A DNA stretch of 64,000 nt, from positions 3,317,973 through 3,381,972 of the forward strand of contig WBVU01000003.1 in NCBI GenBank assembly GCA_009192285.1, written 5' to 3'. A program made the position numbers and the translations under genes. The stretch comes from Morchella semilibera (lineage: Eukaryota; Ascomycota; Pezizomycetes; Pezizales; Morchellaceae). Under the pieces are notes generated by a model, which worked only from the letters and a program-made list of their open reading frames with translations, searched no databases and was not told where the DNA came from. Shown piece by piece: positions 1 to 11,729 of the stretch (positions within the stretch are counted from its first letter, which is position 1; every line of letters starts with the position of its first letter).

Positions 1-3000
1 GCAACTTTTGAATGAGCCACTTAGAGACTCCGCTTTACTAGCATTAATTATACAGCGAAGAGCACGGTGAGATTTCGAGAGATCCAGAGGCTCAACACTC
101 ATCGCACGAGCCACATGCGCGCCTATCTTCTCCAGGAGCATGCCCAGGGTGGCGCCACTTTGTTGCACCGGACCGTACTTGTCGTCTGCAGATGGCAATA
201 GGGACAGCGAGTGGCACACAGGTGAACCAGGTGTGGCGGAGTAGTCTTTTTTGTTGTCACTGGACGGATCAGTACGCCCTTTGGCAATGCTTAATGAGAG
301 TTAAATGCATTAATTTGTAAGTAGGAATTGCTCTAGCTTGATCATGGCATAGGATCACATATTCTATGCAGTATGGCATATATTCTGACTTGCGGCAGAT
401 TGAGATTGATCGTACCTGAGTGTAACATGGTGATTGAGACTCTTGATTGGGCTGGGACATCTAAATTACTTATATAAATTGGTATCGATATCGATTCGTT
501 GTGAGAGATCAGCCATCTAAACATGTAACCTGACTATATCTTGATATTTCCATTTTATATCTAGTGGTCGGAAGCTTCGCTTATCAGCATGTAATACTAT
601 GGGGGAATATTCAGCTGGGCTCGTGGGGTGTCAGCGAGGGTGATGGTTTGGTTGTGTTCTGTGTGACGCAGCCCAGTAGTCGGTGGTCCAGGGGCGCATT
701 AGGCTAGGTGGAGGGCCACCATATCAGGGGGTGAGTTGATGGTAGTTCAGAGTGCTCTAAGATCAGGATTAGAGTGTGTTATAAATATATCTGAATTTAT
801 CTTGACAATGTTTCCTCTCCCAGAACGCCCTTCCATCCACCGCCATCTCATATGAAAATATCAATCTAGTTGACTGGTTTCGGAGAGCGTGGAACTCAAG
901 ACAATCTTGAAATACATTAAACGGAGAGACAGTCTCGCGAGACAACAAGAAAGAGATTAAATATCTCAATGATGAGACTGGATGTCTTCATAATACTGAG
1001 ATGATTGTCAAAAAAATCATATTGATTGACAATTTATAGAAGTCTAATGTAACTCAGTATCTGTTCAGGTATCGCGTGAGGTCCACGTCGCATGATCTAT
1101 GCACGAATGACACAAGTAAGGCTGCGTACATGAGTATTGGCGGCCTGCGCACTATAATTCTTTCTCGGCTCTTGTAATATTGTCGTCTCGTCACTCAGAT
1201 CTCACGTAGCAATCTTGCAGGAGGACCTCTTCTCTTATGGTACTACTCCGCCGGTATTGGTGCAGCCACCTGTCCAATTCAAACTATCTATACATATGAC
1301 TGCTGCTAGGAGGGCCGTCACGGTGCGCGGAGTGTCAGACGTTGTATAGGCACGTCTCTCACAGTCGATTATTCGAGTTAATTTCTTTCTTTTTTCCGCG
1401 GCTATTTTTCAGAGAGGTTCTAATAGTGACTTATATACACGTAGACAAGGTGTTTCGAAGTCTATCAAAGAATATACCACTTGGCCTCCAGAGTTCTGGA
1501 CAGCCTTTAACCCGCCCGATAGAGAGAGAAGCGCACCATCGACCCCCAAAGAATGTTGAGGAATGTCTTGTCCGGTGAACATTTTTGGTGCTACATATGC
1601 ATAGTAATGCGTGACTTTCTCTATCGATTTGCTCGATTTTGTGGACGGCGCGGGCAGTTAAGCACCACTATGCATTAGTTTGGATAGTCTCTTCTCATCA
1701 GCTCTTTTTAGAGCAGCTGCACGCCCCAGAGCATGGCTATTCACATCTCGCACTCACGCATATACTGGCTACTTTAGATTCCTAGGTATTTCGGGGAGAG
1801 AGAAGTATATATGCCCAAGTAGGAATAACGATATTATGATAGTGAGGGAGGACGAGGGTTCTGGCGATCAGTGGATGGAAGTACGTATGTTCGATTTTCA
1901 CATCGAGCTTATCTTATTCAGCGCGCTATTAGAAATATCGGCATTTGTCTCCACATCACGAGAAGAGAACTTGAAGTGGTGCCGATTAGGCTAACTTTGC
2001 TGGTCACCGACGCCTCACAATCCACACCCTGTTGAGTCGATAACCACGCGAGAGTAGCAGCGGTTCAGCCGTTGAGTCAGCAGTACATGCGGAGTTCACT
2101 ACTAGAGACATAGTAAGACTAGATTGTGGGTAGTTCGAGAGGAGCGTCGGTTTGAGTGATTATGATGCTTGTTTCTCTCTATATTACAGAAACAGTTCGC
2201 AGCGAGGCTGTTATATTGTATGAGTCGTCCCTTACTGCTGAGCTTAATGTCGATTCCACTTTCTATACAGCTTTCGTGAGTAGATGTTGCTACGTTCTTC
2301 AATAACAACTTAGTTTTGATATTGAAATTCGAGCTGGCACTGGCAGCCAAATATGAGGACAGGCGGTCCAACCACCTTTCCGAGAGTTCTGGCTTAAGAA
2401 TTCTATTTATGCGCTACTTTTGGTGGGGAGAGAGAGTCGTGATGACAGGGAATTGACATGAGTAGTTATGAACACAGGTACGTTCTTTGTCTGCATCTTC
2501 GTAGGACACGAGTCTATTTTGGAGAGGATGGGTTAGGACGGTCGTTTCCCACGCTTCTGTAACTTTATTATCATCGAATCACATACCCTGCTTCTAGAAG
2601 AATCGACGTCCTCTAAGAGCCTTCCACCTTACCCTTTCAAAAGAGCGCGCGAAGATGTAGACGGTACTTGCATTCTCGTTTCATATGTACTTGGGCGCGT
2701 GTGAGGTGTATCCGACACGCCTCGCGGATATCTCTGAGGATACATATTTATACTGGGTTATAGTGGTGGGTATTGGATCTCACCTCGCGGATGGTTCTTT
2801 AATATATTTGAAGAGCGAATTTGGACGCCCGTGGATAGGCGGATGCTAAGTATGTGATTAGCTCTCTGTCCACGCACACAGATATAATTGTCTCTTTGAG
2901 TATTCTCACTCCATTTTTAGGAACTCGTAGTCTTGTGAAAACACCAAATCCATATTGGGACACGCCTTATATTCTCGTAAGCACGGCTGCGAAGACTCTC

Positions 3001-4525
3001 CATTTCTACGTCGTTAGTACAGGCTGGAATTATAAACCGAGCGAACCAGGTTAATGCGATAGATAGAGATTGGTCTGTCATCTCGTCGAGTGCGATTATT
3101 GTTGAGCCAGTGTCGTGGATATAGTTCGGCTCTGTCTTGTGTTAATCATACGAGAGCTGTTATGCTAATCGTTTATAATACTAGCTGCAGTCGTCTTTGG
3201 TTTAATAGTTTATGTGGTTTAAGTATGCTGCTTTGTCATGTGAGACGCGAGGTGCCGGGGTTCAATTCGCCCGTCCAGAAAGATGTCAACAAGGGGAGAG
3301 AGCTTGATATGGTTGGTTCTCGCTCGACGTCACGTTCCATTGTCTATCTTTTTTGTTTGGGTCGGGCTACTCTTAAGCTACTGGCGCCATGTGAGAGTAG
3401 GTTGCAGAATGCTTCAATGTCGGAGATGTTTTTGGACTTTTTGCGGAGCCTGCGTGTGTATACTCTCGTAGGCTCTGGTAAGTTTTTATACTTTAACGGA
3501 TGGTGGTTCGTCGTATCGCCCTGGGAAGGTTCCTGGCTGGGGGCCGGGTTCAATAATGACTCGCTGCGTCGAGCTGGCCTCCAACTAAACATGTAACATG
3601 TTGCATTGACATATCAGGGGTGATTAAGTACATTGTATAGTACGTACAGTAGCCATAACGTATTTGACAGAAATACAATGACTACTGAGCGGATCAGTAT
3701 GTTACATATTGCTAGCAGGCCATTGGGCTAACGGATTATATATGGCTAAGTTCCTTATTTAATGTTACGATAGACCGGATTCTTTAGTATCTATTTACAC
3801 CCCCTTGTCACTGTACTGTAGCCCAGAGCGAGCAAGATTAAGCTCGTTGTATTGTTTTGGGCGTGCAGGGTACGGGGATCAATATCATACGTCCACCGAG
3901 GGTTCACTCGGATACCTGCATACTACATTACTTGGCATGTTGTTACTTGGGTACACTTGCAGGCCATACCAAATAGTGCCGGGCGGGGGGGGGTGGGGGG
4001 GCTGATGGAGAACCGGGATGGCCTGCTCTACCTCCCTTCAGGGTGAACAAACGTCATCTCTACTCTCTTCATCGTCGTAAAGTCTGCTTTCTGGGAGACC
4101 CGACTGTTTGTCACATCTTTCGTCTGTCCGCACGTTTGATGCGCCTTTTCATTTCCATCCTCTCCTAGCTGCTTACAGTTCTCTTTGTTGCACGATTGAG
4201 GACCGGGCCCTCAGCCGCCCTCACGACATCCGCTATACTATTGGCTGTTCTCGATTCTCATTTAACTATGAGGCGTACCTATCCTTGCGGTGAGCTCGCA
4301 CAACCATTGTCTTCGCCTTAACAGAGGGAATTACGGTGGAGAAGACCGGAGTCGGATTCGGTTGGGACCCAGGTTTGCTTAAACTTGCAGTGGGCATGTT
4401 TAAAGATATATCCAATAAGACTTGAAGCCGGGGGCTTCTAACTTCTAAAAGGTCAACCCAAGCGATCACAACTACAAGGGGGGGCGAGGTGGAAGAGAAA
4501 AATTATCATCACCCGGATATCCCTA

Positions 4526-4673
4526 AGCTGTCAGTAAAATGCTGATCGCCCTCGGAAAAACGCCAGGGTTTAGGTTGGCTTTTGCCACAAGATCTTGCTT
4601 ACTTTCTTACTACATTTATTGACTCACCGGGCAGATCCGACAAAATATCGGGGGGTCAGCATTGGGACAGCTT
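4526..4673 (-). mobile_element. MITE, mariner-like family A, copy 1
   Basis: An element of about 148 bp lies between short inverted termini. The left end reads AGCTGTCAGTAAAATGCTGA and the right end, read inward on the other strand, begins AGCTGTCCCAATGCTGACC. The same two unequal ends occur at 18428-18569 and 40818-40969 in the opposite orientation and at 4738-5078. There is no coding capacity. The short length and GTC..TGCTGACCCC termini fit a non-autonomous Tc1/mariner or pogo-type element, but class assignment is inference. Confidence 0.55.
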
Positions 4674-4737
4674 CCGGTTGGGGTGGAGAGCGCGGGGTGA
4701 TGAGGTTCGGGGTGGATGTCGCTGCGGAGAGTACTTA

Positions 4738-5078
4738 TTCTGTCAGTAAAATGGCTAGCCCCCAAAAGAAGCAAATTTTTGTGTGGCTTTACTAATAGCT
4801 CTCGGCTATCTCCTTGTCAAAACAATAGGTCTCCCGGGCAGGATTTTAATTTCCCTATTATGGCCTTGGTCTGTAATTTCAGGACTTTGAGGGTATCGTA
4901 GCTCACCACACAAGACTGTGGGCTAACGGAAACCATAACACAGCGGCCATATGTGTGGACCCACCTGTTCATGGCAGTGCCTAAAAAACCAATTACCCTT
5001 GTTTATCACCACGGCCAGAAAGGGTTGTGAAAAACCGGGAACAGACGAAAGAACAATGGGGGTCAACATTGGATGACC
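4738..5078 (-). mobile_element. MITE, mariner-like family A, longer divergent copy
   Basis: The left end carries TGTCAGTAAAATGGCTAGCC and the right end carries GGGGGTCAACATTGGATGAC, both degenerate versions of the family A termini. The interior is about 200 bp longer than in the other copies, so it is either a less deleted relative or two decayed ends of different copies. It lies 64 bases from copy 1 in the same orientation. Confidence 0.35.
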
Positions 5079-5636
5079 AGGGATAACAGGGGTTTGTTCC
5101 CGCCGGAGATGTAGATCCAACCTTGTTCCCAACTGCGGGTACTAGAGGGGGGGAGGAAGGACAAAAGGGGGTAAGGTCCTCTAGGAAATTCTTGGGACGA
5201 AGAATCTGGACTGGGCCGCCCTGGAGGTGACTATTAACTTACTGTTGATGCTTCCTGAGGCACGCTATAGCCGCCTTGAGGATAGGTGACTGGGGATACT
5301 TATTTCCATCATTTGTATGAGAGGCCCGTGAACCTACTATCAACTGCGGTGCTTCTACGCCAGAAACGAGGGATGCTTTTCCTTGTGGTTTCCTGAGCTG
5401 GAGGAAATGCGGTGGTATTGGGCAAATCGTGCTCCGATTTAAAGATGGAATAAGTAGCTAATATTTAGTTAGAGATTCAAACGGTAGCATCGTTCTGCGG
5501 GCAAGGAAATCATACGCCAGGATTTTGTTAGAGATGTGGACACGTGGCAAGCGCGGGTGCGATCGAGTCGCTAAGGTCACGGTTTGGTGCGCTGAACCCG
5601 CCCTCTACCAAGTTTCTCTGAATGTGGCTGCCGTTA

Positions 5637-5781
5637 CAGTGAAAGCTTGCTATAACGGTACACTCGGGACCGGAATTTTATCTCGTTACTAAGAGAGGTT
5701 ACCCTTATATAATGAGGTGCTGGTGCTAAAGGTGGAGGCAAAAGGAACCTAGAAGTGACCGTTATAGGCAAGCTTTCGCTA
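5637..5781. mobile_element. MITE with 25-bp inverted repeats and TA target site
   Basis: A 145-bp element begins CAGTGAAAGCTTGCTATAAC. It ends with the near-perfect inverted copy, reading TAGCGAAAGCTTGCCTATAA on the other strand. Both sides are flanked by TA, the target duplication made by Tc1/mariner-superfamily elements. The arms match over about 25 bases with a single-base indel and few mismatches, so it is younger than its surroundings. It has no coding capacity and no second copy was seen in the window. Confidence 0.6.
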
Positions 5782-7943
5782 TACTCCTCATCGGGGAACT
5801 CATATTTAGCAGTTTAGTAATTGGGAAAAGGTGGGTAGATTAAATACCGATTAACAATAAAGATTGAAAAGATATACCTAACTTCTGTGGGATGGATCAA
5901 GATCGGTGGAGCACCTGCGCCCCTGGAGTTTAACACAGGATGAAATTCGGACAGGTTTTTGAAATTTTGGGCCTGTAATAGATGATCTAAAGCGAGAGGA
6001 TTAGAATGGCAGACGAGGTGAGAGAAGGGTCCAGGGGAACAAACAGAGGAGGTCCCGTTAGTGTCAAAGAATTCTGGCCGGGAGTTGAATAATCTTATGG
6101 ACAACACAACTTTTTGTTGGTTGGTTAATTAATTAAAAGGTGACCAACCACTTTTTGCCTTGATGTTACTGGCTAAATGAAATTACTTCATGCACACATA
6201 GGGCCATGGAATAACCTAAACCATATGGTGGTTAAGGTGGTCAGTATTTTACCAACGGTGTTGGAAAATATTGCAGTATTTATACTTTAATGCCATTTTT
6301 ATGAGAAAGTACAGACATTTTAGGCCAAAGGGGCTATAATGCCCAATATATATGCAACAGTTGTTCACCGTGGGGAATTACATCACCGGCGGAGGGCATC
6401 AGTAAGCTAGCATCTGGGCCTCCGGAGTCCCTCGGGAGGGTTTCAAAAAGATATCGGAGGCTGGTCAGGAGACTGCATATGCTAGTTGCTGATTGGTGGG
6501 TGCTGGATTAAACCGCTTTTTTTCCCACAGCCCCGCCAGCTCACTAATCTGCGCCTCCTGTAAGACTGCTGCTCGAGGAGAGAGGTGGATTCCAGTTAAC
6601 AGGGCCCGAGGGTGGAAATCCGTGAGGGAAGACGAGGACCAGGAGGAACCTCTTGTAGTAACAGAAAGAAGGGCCAGACCAAAGGACCACGCCAGAGAGA
6701 GAGGGGGATAGGGAAGGCCCCCAGATTACGTCCGTAGAGGGCAGAGCTTAGAGGGGGCGGCACGAGAGGAGTAGAAAGTGACTTCTCGGAAGGCATGGAG
6801 CCTAAGAAAAGTCTGTAAGTGGGGCTACCCCTATTCTCAAGTCTTACGGTGGTTGAGGAAGATAATAATTATGCAGTTATAGTATAGCAACAGCATGGAG
6901 ACTCAAATAATAGTGCTTATAGCCACTGGATGGAAATGAACTAATGTTTTATAAGCACGGAATTTCAAGTTCTTGCGCCATTATACGGACAGCACCACTT
7001 GCTCGAATATTTTTACTAGTTGGTAATATAACTTGGAACTTCAGGTTATATATCTATTGGCCTGGTGACACAAGCAGATCAGGTCCCTCGTTGCTGGGAA
7101 GGGTAAGATTTAGACCATTGATTACTGAAATCACTGGTTTGGCGAGCGCTCCATTGGCCGTTAACCACTCGTCTCCTTACAGGGTAAAGCATAGCCTTCA
7201 ACAAAATCTGGGGGGGTTCCGCAATTTGAATATCTCACCAGGCCGGGAAGTTGACATCGTAAAATGTGTAACTGTCGGCAAATGTAAAGTCTCTCCACTG
7301 GCATAAAAATGGGCATTAAGGTATAAAATGCTGGTTTATTTTCAACTACCGTGGGTAAAATTATTCTGACCATATTTTATATACCGCCCAACATTCATCC
7401 CTCCATACTTCCATAATGTTACGGACATTATTAATTCTATGGCGCTTTACTCTACTATTCTCGGAGGGGAACACATAAAATACGGGTTGTGTAGATGTTA
7501 ATCGAGTTATTGAGTGTGAGTGTTTTTGAAATGCGAGTGATATTTTTAATGATGCATAAAATAGGGTTGGTGATTGATACTATCTACATGCTCTCAGAGT
7601 TTGGAATGATGGGGAGAAGATTTTTAGTTCACGCGAATGCTGTTAAATAAACCCAGCGCATCACTGAAACCGTGGAGGGTGGATGTTGGGAATTTAGCGA
7701 TTCGTTGCCCTTATCTGCTTTGGAGGGGCATTTTCGTAAAATTAGAAACGAGAATTATTTTACTTTAACTTACGCGTTAGTTACAAGTTTGGTATTCGTT
7801 TGTAACTATAATTCTTACTGAAATTCCGACCTTTTTGATTAACGGTAGAACGGCCAAATAGTACGTGGTCTTGAACGGCACTTTGCTTGCAAATGCAGAT
7901 AGCCCCAGGTATTTTTCGGGGGCAGCAAGTGTTGAATTTGACT

Positions 7944-8073
7944 TAGGGCCCGTTTGGCGACCAAGATTCAAAACGAAGTTTTTCCAAAGGATCAAGGGCC
8001 TATACAAAAGATGTTTGAAAACGGAGTTTTACAAGGGTGAAACTCCATTTTCGGCCGTTGCAACGGGCCCTTA
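7944..8073. mobile_element. MITE-like element with GGGCCCGTT ends
   Basis: The left end reads TAGGGCCCGTTTGG and the right end is its inverted match, CAACGGGCCCTTA, enclosing about 130 bp. The interior has a further small hairpin (GGAGTTTTAC facing GTGAAACTCC). A second ACGGGCCCTTTA end occurs at about 8307-8319, suggesting another decayed copy. No coding capacity; the superfamily is uncertain. Confidence 0.45.
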
Positions 8074-8891
8074 AGTGTTATGGGCCGCTAAACGCTCCTG
8101 AAATCCACCGGGCTTCAATCAGGTGCCACACGGGGTCCGGATGAGACAAAAGGATACGCTAAGCTAAGAGCAGTCCCATAGAGTAAATTTCGTCTGGTTG
8201 CATGTGTTCCTGAATGACTGGATAACCAATCACATAATATTTATATAGTTTTGACGATTTTCTAACCCCAATTACTAACTGTAGGGGACAAGTCGTTGCT
8301 GCAGAACGGGCCCTTTACTAATCCTAGTAATAACCTCGCCGCTTTGCAAAGGAAGACCTCCGCACATTCCTTCATTTGTCAAAATGACTCCGTTAGTGTC
8401 TTGTCTGTTTCTACTTTGCCCATATCTGCGAAAGTAACTAATAGTAAGAAACCGAACATTAACTACTAAATCTTGTATGAGGCATCACTGCGATTCCTAG
8501 TTTCTATACATTTCCATTGAAGCTGGCCACTTATCCTTAACCCGCTATATTATTGGAGTAGTTTGAGTAGCAGTTCAAACTCTTTTTTAATCATGTAGAA
8601 GAACATTACGGCTCACTATATCTATGTTGACATACCATTCTTGCCAGTCTCTGAGTAAGTTCACATAATTTCCTTTCCCTCGATAAGTCGTTTTGCCGTT
8701 GAATTAACTCATACGAGAAGCACTTATTGAATATCTATCTTTCTTGTTTATAAGGTTCCGGACCTTTTACACCCGGACCTTTTGGACCTTGGGACCTTTT
8801 TAAAATATCGATATTATTAATTCGGTGGAGGCCGCAAACGTAATGGATGTTAGGTGCTATTTTTCGTGTGTTTGCGGGGTGGGGGGGTTAG

Positions 8892-11729
8892 TTAATGCAC
8901 AAAAGATAAATTGATTGGACAGTAGAGTAAGGAAAGTAAATTTTTTAAAGGACATTTTGATGATATCACTGATAAACTAGTTTCTCTCTGGCGTTTAACT
9001 TCGGGATACATGTTATAGCTCCCACAGTTACCAGCGGCGTCGTTAGTGCTTGCTGAGAAGTGGGCCAGTAGAATAGCTGCTTGGCAGAAAATAGAAGGCT
9101 CATTATCCACGTAACCAAGGCAAATATCATAAAGCCACTCGTATGCTTTCCCTGCTTCCTCCCAATCCTCCTGAGCCTCGAATGCGCCGGATCTGTCTTC
9201 AACATAACTAATGAGCTCCTGTGGGCTTAGATCCATATCTTGAAGTATCCCGGATGAATGTAATGGCGGCACGATGCACATGCAGATTTCCTCGGTTGTA
9301 CCCAATCCAGTTGCTTCTAGACTTCTTAAAATGTTCTCGAGGAATGGATTCCTAAGGGATGGAGGTTGCCATGTCTCTTGGTTTAACCCAACAGAGTTTT
9401 TTGCGAGTGTGGTCTTGGGACTCACAGCCTTTATGTAGTCCGCAATGTACCACATAAATGTCGAAAACATATCCTGAGCGCACATTGCTTCCGCCGAAAG
9501 TGAAGTAAGGACGGAAAGAGTCTCGTCCAGTTCTTTATCCGTAGCTTTGCGTTTTATAGAGAGGGATGGATTGATGGGAAACCCAGTGGTCTGGTATTGT
9601 ATGTTTGCATTCTGGCGTCGATATATCTGGAAATCTGTTCCTCGGTAGATCCACAATCTGTAGCACATTTGCGATACTATATCTCCTGGCCCTAGAAACT
9701 TCAATTTGTTGTTCCGACTCCCCGTAGACTCTTCTTGTTTATCTATTTCTTCTAGCTCTTCCAAACCTTCCTTCTCAGACAATCCACTCCTTGGGCATAA
9801 ATCTACGACTATTTTCTCTTCCCGCTCCTCATCTCTTTGAAGCGAGTAGGTCCACAAAGAAAGAATAGCCTCGATTGAATTTGTGTCTGCTTTCCACTTA
9901 TTCTTAGTTGAATCTCGTGATAACTGTAGGTAGTATGTCTCTTGCACACCATCAAACTCGACGAAAACTGGCCATTCGAACTTGAGTCTCTCAGTAAAGC
10001 CAGCTTCCAAAGTAACATAGTCGGAGCTGAAGATGTTGTTCATGAACTCCTCAATAGCAGTTGCGGTGGCAACCGCCATACTCCCCTCTCTAGCCCACCC
10101 AGTTAAGTCTTGAAGGCGTTTTCTTGCTTCAACAACCTGGTTAGCCCTCCCATATGAAGGCAATTTTGACCACGATTCGGCAGTCCGGTGTCGCTCAGTT
10201 ACCATACGCCACTTCCACGAGCACGGGCTCCAGAATTCAACATCCATGGCTTGCTCCGATAGGCTTTCATACAGACCATCATCTCTGAGGTCACCCATCC
10301 GTGTGGCTAACCAGTCAAGTTCGTGCTCTTTTGGTAATTTGCATGTATCTGGTTCCTGCGATAGACCAGCAGTCGTCAACCAAGACCGTAGACTTGTCAT
10401 TATCACAGTTGCAACCAACTGCGCAATCGTTGCTGTCCACGACATACCCCTTAGGCCCAAAAATTGCGCAATAAAGCCGACAAGAGTCACAGCCGTGGCA
10501 GCTGTAGTGAGTGTGGTGAGAAAATCCCCAGTCTCTGGACGACTTGATTCTCTTAAGCTGATCCGAGCTGGAGCTGAGGGTTGAGGGGATTGAGGGGGTG
10601 TCGTTGATTGGCTTGGGCGTGTAAACTGGGGCTCCCGCCTACGGGAGGTGCGGATTGATGTACGTTTCTCGCGGGCAAATATGGCGTATGATTCAAAGTT
10701 CTGATCACCAACATTTTCATACTTTTGTAGCCACATAACGCGCATTTCAACACCTCTTCCATTCCTTAGATGCTCTAATTCCTCCTCCTTGGTCGCATCT
10801 TCAATCACATACGCACTGATAAACATACCCAAAACAACTAGCAAAGTTCCGATAGCTGTTAGGGGAAATGCATATTTGGCTACTGGCTGACCGTTTTTTT
10901 TGAAGTTTTGCTTCCAAGTAGAATGGTAGGTTATCGAGGCGTCAAATACAAGCACAGCTAGCTGTAGCGCGGTTCCAAACCAAGCTACACTCCACAATTT
11001 CTTTTGACTAGCGGGTTTGGTGATATTTAGGGATATATTTGGAGCACTTTTCTTCTTTGGATCTTTAACAGATGTTTTCTGTTTGGTGTCGTATGCGTAC
11101 GTTCCTGTCGGGTTCTCCACATCCACTTCCTGCTGCGATCCATCCTTCGAAAAAAAGTGATTCTTGAGCCAAAAAAGGTGTGGGTTGCGACAAGTAAGGA
11201 ACCCAAATAAGTCCCCTGATAGGGTAGATTTTCGAGACCAGCAGCCCTCTCGGCTTGTTGCATCGATTCCACAGTGCCTTCCAGGACTCCCAATAGGACC
11301 AGTACCTTCGCCGTCAGACTTTGAAAAGTAGACCAACTCGGCTATCTTTGGCGAGCCAAGAACTCTTACAAGGGTCAACCCATTCCATAATTCGCAGACT
11401 TCGGAGGATGTTGATGACAGCAGCTCAAGCTCTGGAACAGCATACGCCTCTCTCGCACGTCCAATACATGCTTTCAACCAGCCAGCCCCACCAATCCGAA
11501 TGGCACCTACAGCAGCAGTAATGAGACCAAGCGGTGCCATAGCAAAAATTATGCAATCCACCACTCCCATCGCCTGGCTCATAAACTGCTGAGCTGATCG
11601 CTCCCCAAAAAGGGCCAATAGTGGCCCAAGATCCGAAAACAGGTTGTTGGTGAAATCATCGCCTGAGTCGCTTGCAACGGTTGGGAGAAATGCAAAAAAC
11701 AAAACCTGAAGAAAAGTAGTTGGCGGCAT
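8892..11729 (-). CDS. large multi-pass membrane protein, N-terminal module of an ankyrin-linked fungal family
   Basis: A 945-residue intronless frame. The N terminus is a likely signal peptide (residues 1-20, ending TVAS). Hydrophobic segments lie at about 55-82, 245-268, 286-310 and 402-450, the last probably two spans. Residues 30-135 (FSDLGPLLALFGE..., MAPLGLITAAVGAIR, GRAREA, SSTSSEVCELW, VLGSPKI) match from memory a common fungal family in which this module precedes C-terminal ankyrin repeats. Here no ankyrin repeats follow; the C-terminal half is soluble, acidic and unrecognised. An S/P/Q/T-rich linker sits near 360-400. The function is unknown; a plasma-membrane sensor or scaffold is a guess. 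The start at 11729 is supported by the signal peptide immediately after it. Confidence 0.85.
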   Translation of the reverse strand: MPPTTFLQVLFFAFLPTVASDSGDDFTNNLFSDLGPLLALFGERSAQQFMSQAMGVVDCIIFAMAPLGLITAAVGAIRIGGAGWLKACIGRAREAYAVPELELLSSTSSEVCELWNGLTLVRVLGSPKIAELVYFSKSDGEGTGPIGSPGRHCGIDATSREGCWSRKSTLSGDLFGFLTCRNPHLFWLKNHFFSKDGSQQEVDVENPTGTYAYDTKQKTSVKDPKKKSAPNISLNITKPASQKKLWSVAWFGTALQLAVLVFDASITYHSTWKQNFKKNGQPVAKYAFPLTAIGTLLVVLGMFISAYVIEDATKEEELEHLRNGRGVEMRVMWLQKYENVGDQNFESYAIFAREKRTSIRTSRRREPQFTRPSQSTTPPQSPQPSAPARISLRESSRPETGDFLTTLTTAATAVTLVGFIAQFLGLRGMSWTATIAQLVATVIMTSLRSWLTTAGLSQEPDTCKLPKEHELDWLATRMGDLRDDGLYESLSEQAMDVEFWSPCSWKWRMVTERHRTAESWSKLPSYGRANQVVEARKRLQDLTGWAREGSMAVATATAIEEFMNNIFSSDYVTLEAGFTERLKFEWPVFVEFDGVQETYYLQLSRDSTKNKWKADTNSIEAILSLWTYSLQRDEEREEKIVVDLCPRSGLSEKEGLEELEEIDKQEESTGSRNNKLKFLGPGDIVSQMCYRLWIYRGTDFQIYRRQNANIQYQTTGFPINPSLSIKRKATDKELDETLSVLTSLSAEAMCAQDMFSTFMWYIADYIKAVSPKTTLAKNSVGLNQETWQPPSLRNPFLENILRSLEATGLGTTEEICMCIVPPLHSSGILQDMDLSPQELISYVEDRSGAFEAQEDWEEAGKAYEWLYDICLGYVDNEPSIFCQAAILLAHFSASTNDAAGNCGSYNMYPEVKRQRETSLSVISSKCPLKNLLSLLYCPINLSFVH

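Larger units (their letters stand above)
1..8891. other. gene-poor stretch with decayed repeats
   Basis: No reading frame here has recognisable domains, a plausible splice structure or a fungal-style leader. The longest open frame (3090-3596) is Ser/Leu/Cys-rich and looks random. The stretch holds at least four short inverted-repeat elements between 4.5 and 8.1 kb, listed separately, and a run of short repeats of GGACCTTTT at about 8758-8802. It reads as a graveyard of non-autonomous transposons. The TACATGTA palindrome common in the rest of the window is absent here. Confidence 0.6.

Noticed and set aside
3185-3285. tRNA-like A and B boxes (TGGTTTAATAG and GGTTCAATTC)
   Set aside because: The T stem and acceptor stem do not pair, so it is not a functional tRNA; at most a decayed SINE. 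A similar weak match lies near 3865-3895.
3090-3596. 168-codon open frame in the first gene-poor block
   Set aside because: No domain, leader or splice signals; composition is random-looking and both strands are open.
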